A DNA stretch of 64,000 nt from positions 58,932,439 to 58,996,438 of the forward strand of contig NC_134847.1 in NCBI RefSeq assembly GCF_965363235.1, written 5' to 3'. The translations under genes and the position numbers were made by a program. The notes beneath the pieces were generated by a model, which saw nothing but the letters and a program-made list of their open reading frames with translations, did no database searches and had not been told where the DNA came from. Numbering within the stretch: the stretch's first letter is position 1; every line of letters begins with the position of its first letter. The DNA comes from Mytilus galloprovincialis (taxonomy: Eukaryota > Mollusca > Bivalvia > Mytilida > Mytilidae). This document shows, one piece after another, positions 57,056 to 64,000 of the stretch.

Positions 57056-58269
57056 GAAAACTTCATCATAAAGAACAAATATTTCAGCACTAAATGTTTG
57101 TGGTTCTGTTTGTTTATCACAACAAATTCAAAGACATATTTAATTTTGAACTATTACCAAACATATAAAATCTATTACTATGTTTAACTTTTATCTATTT
57201 TTCTAAACAGTGAATGAAAAAATCAGAACTTATATAACATAACTACTATTTTTACAGCAGAGTTTGAGCAAAGGTTTTTCTTTACATTATCTCAGAAGCA
57301 TTCCATGTTGCTAATTGTTCATTAACTGAAATCACAAGCTTGAGGTTTAAATGAATGTCATGGTATTTTTCTTTAATATTACCATTTTATCAAGTTCTAA
57401 TGCTAACTGGAGAAAAAGACCATCTATCATTTATTTTATTTATTACTTATATGACAAACATGCAATGAAACTGTATTGGCCTCAAGTGGATTTTTTTTTT
57501 TTTTTTTTTACAAATTATTGTGTATATAAAGTTGTTAAATTTGGATTTCCCTAATTAAAGCTTAGGACAATGACTTAAATGTATATGACATACGCAACAA
57601 AACTCAAAAGAAAAAAGTTTATATATTCTAAACTTCTCCAATTATATAAGACAATATATATTGCACAGGTGGTTTTATAAACAGTATTGGCAAGCAAAGT
57701 TTTTTATCTACATGCTATACAGTAGTCTTCCATGTAAAATTGGTGGTGATTTATTGCTAGAAACTCTTAATTATCTATGCATAAACTGAATTGTACGTCC
57801 CCAAAAAATGTTATACATGTTGTAATTGAGATCTTTTTAAAGAATAAGATCGTATAATTGAATTCATACATAGATAGTTACCTGAGTTTAACTTAAAACA
57901 TAACAGACATACTTTATTAGAAAAAAAAAGAGAAAAAAATCTATTGTATTTGATGAAATAGTAATGTAAAATAGGGAGATGTGTATTGATTGCCAATGAG
58001 ACAAAATTCTATTTATCAGAAGACATTCACCCTTTTACAGAATATATTTTACAAAAATTTAAGGGAATTTGATTCTCATTGTTGATTTATCTTATTTTCT
58101 ATTGTCCATTTGGTTTCGGTAAGAAAAACATACAATTGTTTAAAAAAAAAAAAAAAAAAAAAAAATTCAACAAAAAGCTTCAAAAAATGTAATACATCAT
58201 TTAAAACAAATAAAAAGCAGATCAATTAAAACTGGTTAAGTATTATGCATTGATTATAACTGAATAGTT
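57055..58269. other. Probable 3' untranslated/flanking region of DPY19L3
   Basis: AT-rich, lying downstream of the DPY19L3 stop on the minus strand, with a T19 run near 57490 and an A24 run near 58141. A scrap of the GATGTG repeat (AGGGAGATGTGTATTGATTG) lies near 57973. No ORF supported. Confidence 0.45.
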
Positions 58270-61200
58270 TCACAATACTTTATGAACTCTAAATGTTCGG
58301 TTTGTAAAAACTTTTTTGAAATAACGAGTAAAATCCGATCCATCATGTCTTATAACATCGCAGAATCTTGGCACACTACTACGAACTAGATTTGGTTCAG
58401 GCTTCACCAATTCTGGAAGCTGAAATACAAACAAAACAAGAATATATTACTAATACAAACCTTTGACATAAATTTCATCAACATAAGAGTAGTTGTTGGT
58501 TGTTGATGTATATCATATATATTTTTGTCATTATTTAAAACATAAATCGGGCTGTCAGTTTTCTTGACTTGTTTGAATTGTTTTACATTTGCCATTTAGA
58601 AGCCTTTTAAAGTGGACTATGCAGTATGGATTTTACTCATTGTTGAAGGCTAAAGGGTGACCTATTGTTGTTAATTTATGTGTCCTTTGGTCTCTTGCAG
58701 AGAGTTGTCTCATTGGCAATCATACCCCATCTTCTTATTTTCCATATTCAAAAGGCATATCTCCCGCCCAAAAATTATTCAGAAGTATTATTCAAATTTG
58801 TTTGAGATAATATTGGTGTCAATCTCGGACATAAATTTTATTGAACTATCACGAGAAATATTAGTGTGACATAGCTTACAATTTGAATTTTCATAATATT
58901 TACATATCCAAGTGACAGTCTGACTGATGAAAATAACAAGATTTTTCCACAAAATTTCCAAGTAGTATTATAATGACTGTAGCTTTATCTCTTACATAGT
59001 CAGCCTGAACATGCATGAAATATTTGCCACTGGACATTAAACAACCAACAATCAAATCAGTCAATCTCTTACATACAAAAACAAGTCTTGAAAGTAGGAG
59101 CTTTATACATAGTTTTTTTAGTGAGGCATAATAACCCAAATTTGTCAGGACAATTTGAAAGATAATTAATCAAAATTTGTAAAAATAACCTCAGTTTGTC
59201 AGGTCTCAGCAAGTGTACTTTTCATACATTTTCAGGTTGAACATGATCTCTTTGTTTGATTCCTAGAATTGTTCTTATTATGAACAGAGAAATGCTGGTC
59301 ATCTCAATCAACCAATGTAAGTATAAACATTGATATTATTTTGATATTTCAACTTATTACATTGTTTGCAATAAATTACATTGATTTCCCAGTTAGATAA
59401 AAACCGATAATTTCACATGTGAAATAAATGTGGTTATTTCACTCTCTGACGTCATACAACAATAGGCGTTGTCAAGACGTCGATAACGTCGGATCAAAAC
59501 AAATTGTGAATGCATAGGAAAAACATATAGTTCCTTACATTTTCTACATTAATTTCATAAAAAAAAGCCATTAGCCAATGTAATAAAAAGTATAACTAAT
59601 CGCCGTATTTGAATATCAAAAATAAGACAACTTGTGACCGAACGCCGCTATGGACTCGCACTCGTTTAATCCATGCGTCGTTCGGTCACGCGGTGTCTTA
59701 TTTTTGATATTCAAATACGGCGATTAGTTATACTATAAATATTAGTGATAATATGGTGCCTAAGTGGCTGAGTGGTCTGAGTAGTTACTACTGTAATCAC
59801 TAGCCAGTCAACTATGAGGTTGTGAGTCGAATCCCACTCGTGTGGGTGCACTCAACTCCAATCTTAATTGACTAGGATTGTCAGTTTTCTTATTGAAGGT
59901 CAGTGGTTTTCTCCAGGCACTCTGGCTTCCTCAACCAATAAAAACCGTCAGCCACGAAATAGCCCAAAATTGGTGCTAAAAAGTGACATTAAAACACAGA
60001 AATCAAATCAAATCAAGTTAGTAATAATGTATTTGATATGAGTGTAAACTTACCACACCATTATCAAAGTCTATTATATCTGGTAAACGACAGCCATCTT
60101 CTGTATGAGCCAGACAGATACTGTCCTCTAAAATCATATAATTTGCTTGGTTTTTCTTCATTATTTCATGTATGTCTTTGGGGGTTCTTCTCCCATAAAT
60201 CTGCATTAACTGCAAAAAAAAATACAATTAAACAAAATCTAAAAGCTATGGTGTTTTTTTTCAAATTAAGTTTAATCCTAAAAATCAGCTTAGTCAGAAA
60301 GAATGTCATGTGAATAACCTGTAAATTAAAAAAAAGTAAAAAAAAAGTCAATCTGCTTTTTCATGTGATGTGCAAAAAATAACCAAAGTTGTTCAATTTG
60401 GTCAGTAGTATCTCAAATGAATAAAGACCATTGCAAGTCTAAAAACATCTATATTTTTAAAACCTACGTCTTTGGTTTTAAGTCTGAGTTTCTTGTCTTC
60501 GTAATGAGGATGGTTTGTGATTGGTCGACCAGTACACAGTTTAACGCCTGCCAGTAGCTGCATACTCCCTGTGAATGAAGCATCCTGTGGTGTATCTTTA
60601 TTGATCCACTCCATCAGAGCTACTGTATCTGGATCCCAGAACTCCTTTAATTCTTCCAATTCTTTTAAAGCTGGTGGTAAAGCCTGGAAATTATTTTTAA
60701 TAAATATTGTTAAGATATATAACTTAGGTATGACACTATATATGTGTGTGTCATTTATTCATATTCCTCATCACACATCAATCCATTAAAAACTTCATAA
60801 AAATTAACACAAATGTGAAGATTAACATGATTTATTAACACAATTGTGAAAATTAACATGATTTATATCTCTGGATGAATTAACATTCCTTCAATTCTTA
60901 GCATATTTATCCATTTTCTGACCTAACGATTATTTCTATGTAATCAACTGGGACTTGTTTGATTTCAATTCTTCATTGTTCGAAATCAATTATTTTCTAG
61001 CTTTTTTTCTGAATTTCTTATTGTGTAGTCTAAAAAAAGGCAACCATGCCCAATGACTTTACATAGAAAGAAAACATTTTTTTTGGAGAATCAAGTTTGT
61101 CTGCATATTGTCTATAAATCATTTGAGAAACAGATTCTACCACCAAATCTTGAGCAATACAATATTTCTCCACTTTCAAAATTTCAATTCTTTAAATATT

Positions 61201-62260
61201 TGAAATGCTCGCAATGCCTTACATCTTAAATTTGAAAATTTAACAATCTCAAATTTAGAAATATTGAATCACTTTCAGTGCAAGGGTAGAATCTTTAAAT
61301 TTTCACTTTTGCTGATTTAGCTATATGATTAATCCACTGATATCTGTAACTTCAAATTTAATGGATAAAGCTTTCAAGTTTTTATAACATTTCTAAGCTG
61401 ATAAACACTGTACTTTTGTAGATCACTAAGTATTCTAGTTCTAGATATATAGTTTAACTGTCTACTTACCACTGTTAATAATGCAACTAATGTCAGCAGA
61501 GTACTAAAATGTCTTACTATTTGTACCTGAAAGTTAAATTTACAATATATTATACTTAAAATGAAAAATGTATAGCAATCCTTATTTCATGGTAATGGTC
61601 ATAGGAAAATAATTATTTACACATATAAACCAGTTTTTCATTATCAAAAGTATGATCTTCTACCAAATAGTTCAATGAACATTTTCGAAATCTTAGATCT
61701 GAGCATATATTTTAGTGCATATCATCGGAATTATAACATGAGACATTTTTTTATGTGCAAACCCAACCTTACAAAGACAAACTCAGCATTAAGTCCTCTT
61801 TCTTTTATTCATAACCATCAAATAACCTTTGTTGTTGTTTGTTTATGTACATGTGTTACATATTTGTTTTTTGTTCATTTTTTGTACATAAATAAGGCCG
61901 TTAGTTTTCTCGATTGAATTGTTTTACATTGTCATTTCAGTGCCTCTTTTAGCTGACTATGTTGAAGGCCGTATGGTGACCTATAGTTGTTAATTTCTGT
62001 GTCATTATAGTCTCTTGTGGAGAGTTGTCTCATTGGTAATCATACCACATCTTCTTTTTTATATTTATTATTAAAAAAAATGTATAATATCTCTTTAAAT
62101 TTACAAACCATTGTTCCTTGTGTTTTGAGTTGAGTTAGGACAGCCTTCCACATTTTGAGATCGCTGACACCAAAACTCGCAAGTATACACATGTACGGTG
62201 TCCATAAATACTTCATTCTTAATGTTGACATGGCTAAAGCACCAAAAAATACTCCACAAA
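58270..62260 (-). CDS. DPY19L3: DPY19L3 homologue (C-mannosyltransferase), last five coding exons
   Basis: Minus-strand exons 62260-62109, 61526-61470, 60683-60468, 60209-60054 and 58419-58270 (TGA), all with GT/AG borders and matching phases, 242 residues in total. Recalled family matches: CGVFFGALAMSTLRMKYLWT (membrane region); VQIVRHFSTLLTLVALLTV (a transmembrane helix); and in the lumenal C-terminal part EFWDPDTVALMEWINKDTP, GSMQLLAGVKLCTGRPITNH-PHYED, QIYGRRTP, YMILEDSIC, GCRLPDIIDF and RYFKKVF-NRTF. The EFWDPDTV and LLAGVKLCTGR wording fits DPY19L3 better than L1/L2. DPY19 proteins are ER multi-pass enzymes that attach mannose to Trp of WxxW motifs in thrombospondin repeats, using dolichol-phosphate-mannose. 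The N-terminal two thirds were not found between 62261 and 64000 and probably lie beyond the window. Confidence 0.9.
58540..58745 (-). repeat. CATACCACAT-family repeat in the last DPY19L3 intron
   Basis: Contains CTCATTGTTGAAGGC, GACCTATTGTTGTTAATTTA and AGAGTTGTCTCATTGGCAAT, the inverted end of the family at 22640-22930. Confidence 0.6.
59590..59733. repeat. 144-bp palindrome in the last DPY19L3 intron
   Basis: GTATAACTAATCGCCGTATT, GAATATCAAAAATAAGACA and GTGACCGAACG on the left are mirrored by CGTTCGGTCAC, TGTCTTATTTTTGATATTC and AATACGGCGATTAGTTATAC on the right, with a loop of about 25-30 bp. It is a strong hairpin with GC-rich arms near the loop. Confidence 0.8.
59748..60016 (+). repeat. 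tRNA-derived SINE with (ATCAA)n tail
   Basis: The head GGTGCCTAAGTGGCTGAGTG has an A-box (TGGCTGAGTGG), with a B-box GAGTCGAATCC about 55 nt later. The body has TTGTCAGTTTTCTTATTGAA and GTGGTTTTCTCCAGGCACTC, then TGGCTTCCTCAACCAATAAA. The tail is AAATCAAATCAAATCAA. I remember this body as a conserved SINE domain in molluscs. It ends only about 40 bp before a DPY19L3 exon (60054). Confidence 0.75.
61880..62060 (-). repeat. CATACCACAT-family repeat beside a DPY19L3 exon
   Basis: Has GAAGGCCGTATGGTGACCTA, TAGTTGTTAATTTCTGTGTC and GTTGTCTCATTGGTAATCAT, then ACCACATCTTC. It ends about 50 bp from the exon at 62109-62260. Confidence 0.6.
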
Positions 62261-64000
62261 CTAAACAGGAAAATAAAAAAAGGTTTATTTCGACAAACAA
62301 AAAATTGCTTACTATTTATATGTAAGTGATGCATAAATAAAAGATGAATGTGTGCATAGATGTCCCAGATTGTAAATATGCAAGAGTCAATGAATGTACC
62401 AATTCAAAACTTCTGACAATTTGATTTCTTTAAAACTTAAGGACATTTGTTTCTGTATGTTAAGTGCAGAAAACAGCAAATTTGCCAGTTTTCCATTAAT
62501 AAAGGTCCTATCACATGAATGGTGAAAGTGTAGCCACCAAAATTCAAACTATATATTAGCTTGGTAATAAGCAAAATGTATTTGAAATTCAGAACAATTG
62601 GTTGAGGCAAAGTAATGTTAGAGTGCAGAAATTAAAATGTCAGCACTTTTTCATTTATTAACAGGAATAATCTGAATAGCCGTAAAAGTGACACCACCCA
62701 AATTAAACTTGATATATATGGTGGTGTAAAGCAATGCTTATAAGATTCATAATATTTGGTTGAGGCAAAGTTAAGTTAAAGAGAAAAACAGCAAACTAGT
62801 ATTTTTTTTCCATTTATAAGGGGACATAACTCGAAAACAGTAAATAGTCACCCAACACAAATTCAATCTTGATCTGTGTTTGGTGGTAATGTGGATAACT
62901 TTCATAACATTTGTTTGAGTCAAATTTAAGTCTGAGAACTGAAACCAATTTGAGACCCTATGAAAGGTCAGACAAGGGTAAACCCTGTAGCCCATTTTGT
63001 CTAGCAGCAGAGGCATACAAATGTAATTTGTATATTGAATGAACAAATCTTGAAAACGCAGTGTTCTCCTTTGAAAACTTTTTGTGTCCATTCTTAGATT
63101 TAGATGGAGTTCATGGATTGAAGTATAACTCACAAATAAACCTGATCTTCTCTGACATTTTTGAAAGGTTTATATGCTTCTGACCAATTTAACAAGATCA
63201 TAATTCTCTCTGAGTTACAAATACCAAATAATTGTCTGGCTACCTGTATTTTTCAATCTTAATAATAAATTACTTTAGATTGATTTGTTTTGCTTGCTAC
63301 CAATTTTTGGAGATTAAGGAAAACATGAATTTTCGTGGATATTTAATTATATAAGTAATAAATTCCCAGGGCTTTCCATTGAAGCCGGTAGCTGGCGGAT
63401 TTCCGCCGCTTACGGTGGCTTCAAGTGCCGGCTACTTCACTGACAAAAATATAAATTCAAAAAGAATTTTTTTTTTTTTTTAAATGTTTACAGGCAGCCG
63501 AGAGACGTATTGTCGCAAAGTCGCGGTCACGATAAACAAGGGTTTACCTTGGGCTAAATATAGTTCACATGAATTCAGGTCACTGATTGGTTGTTTATTT
63601 AAAGTCAGAGTGCATCGTTTCTTTTCAAAGATAACAAGAGAGACGTTCCGGTGGTCATTGAACGATAACAATAGAGACGTTCCGATGGTCATTAACTCGT
63701 TGGCTTTTTTTGGCTTTTGAAACGTGAAGACAGTCAGATAGAATGACAATCTTATGTTATGGAATATTATTAGTCAAATTAAAGAAAGTGTAGTAGATCA
63801 TATTGTTCAGAATCTGGAAAACAGTATCTTTTGAAGTTTATTTTTCAAAGCCCACATGGTGTTCAGAGAATCAAGGTAAAAAACGAAAGTAGAATATTGT
63901 CGACTCGACCTCAAATGAATAACATTTCCTAATGATTTATGTATCCTACTTATTGAACAGTTTACAAAAAAAAAAGAGAAAATCAGAGGATATATAAATT
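62261..64000. other. Right flank, probably DPY19L3 intron
   Basis: No upstream DPY19L3 exon was recognised. A GC-richer stretch at 63380-63440 and two 36-bp direct repeats (AGAGACGTTCCG then TGGTCATT) at about 63628-63698 stand out. Plus and minus ORFs at 63480-63750 overlap and match nothing known. Confidence 0.45.

Noticed and set aside
62771..63133. 120-codon minus-strand ORF considered as an upstream DPY19L3 exon
   Set aside because: No similarity to DPY19 sequence and no splice borders in a fitting phase.

Overview
The window is animal nuclear DNA, AT-rich, full of interspersed repeats, with short exons bounded by GT/AG splice sites. Repeat families I remember as typical of marine mussels recur throughout, including one carrying the words TTTTGTAGACGAAACGCGCG and CATTGGCACTCATACCACAT. 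A Mytilus-like bivalve is the best guess; this is inference from repeats and protein style, not a database result. Only GT/AG boundaries with matching codon phase were accepted as exons.

Region 1 (about 2.5-26.3 kb) holds two related genes facing each other tail to tail. Gene A (+, 2554-12103) encodes a Ly6/uPAR-type three-finger domain, a Thr-rich linker and a C-type lectin domain in six phase-compatible exons. Gene B (-, 26250-19315) is a diverged inverted copy with five of the six exons found; its linker exon has an in-frame stop. An orphan lectin terminal exon (+, 15182-15390) lies between them. The introns hold foldback elements, a 441-bp tandem array with a tRNA-like SINE, and many mussel repeats.

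Region 2 (about 26.3-39 kb) begins with fragments of a reverse-transcriptase element. A complete eight-exon FAM221A homologue (-, 38963-31862) follows. Its second exon has spawned a 64-bp minisatellite that copies the exon end together with its splice donor. A retroelement C-terminal fragment lies antisense in the same gene.

Region 3 (about 39.3-52.5 kb) holds two distantly related non-LTR retrotransposons placed head to head. The minus-strand copy is frameshifted. The plus-strand copy is nearly complete and has four ORFs: an SGNH-esterase-like protein, a PHD-finger/coiled-coil protein, a Q/N/H-rich protein, and an endonuclease-reverse transcriptase. In both copies the endonuclease-RT frame lies -1 to the preceding ORF and has no suitable ATG. 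Both carry a T TTT TTA heptamer exactly in phase at the junction, which points to programmed -1 frameshifting.

Region 4 (about 52.5-64 kb) has tandem arrays, one of them repeating AGGTCAAGGTCA, and the last five coding exons of a DPY19L3 homologue (-, 62260-58270), a C-mannosyltransferase whose 5' part was not found and probably lies beyond the window. Its last intron contains a palindrome next to a tRNA-derived SINE.
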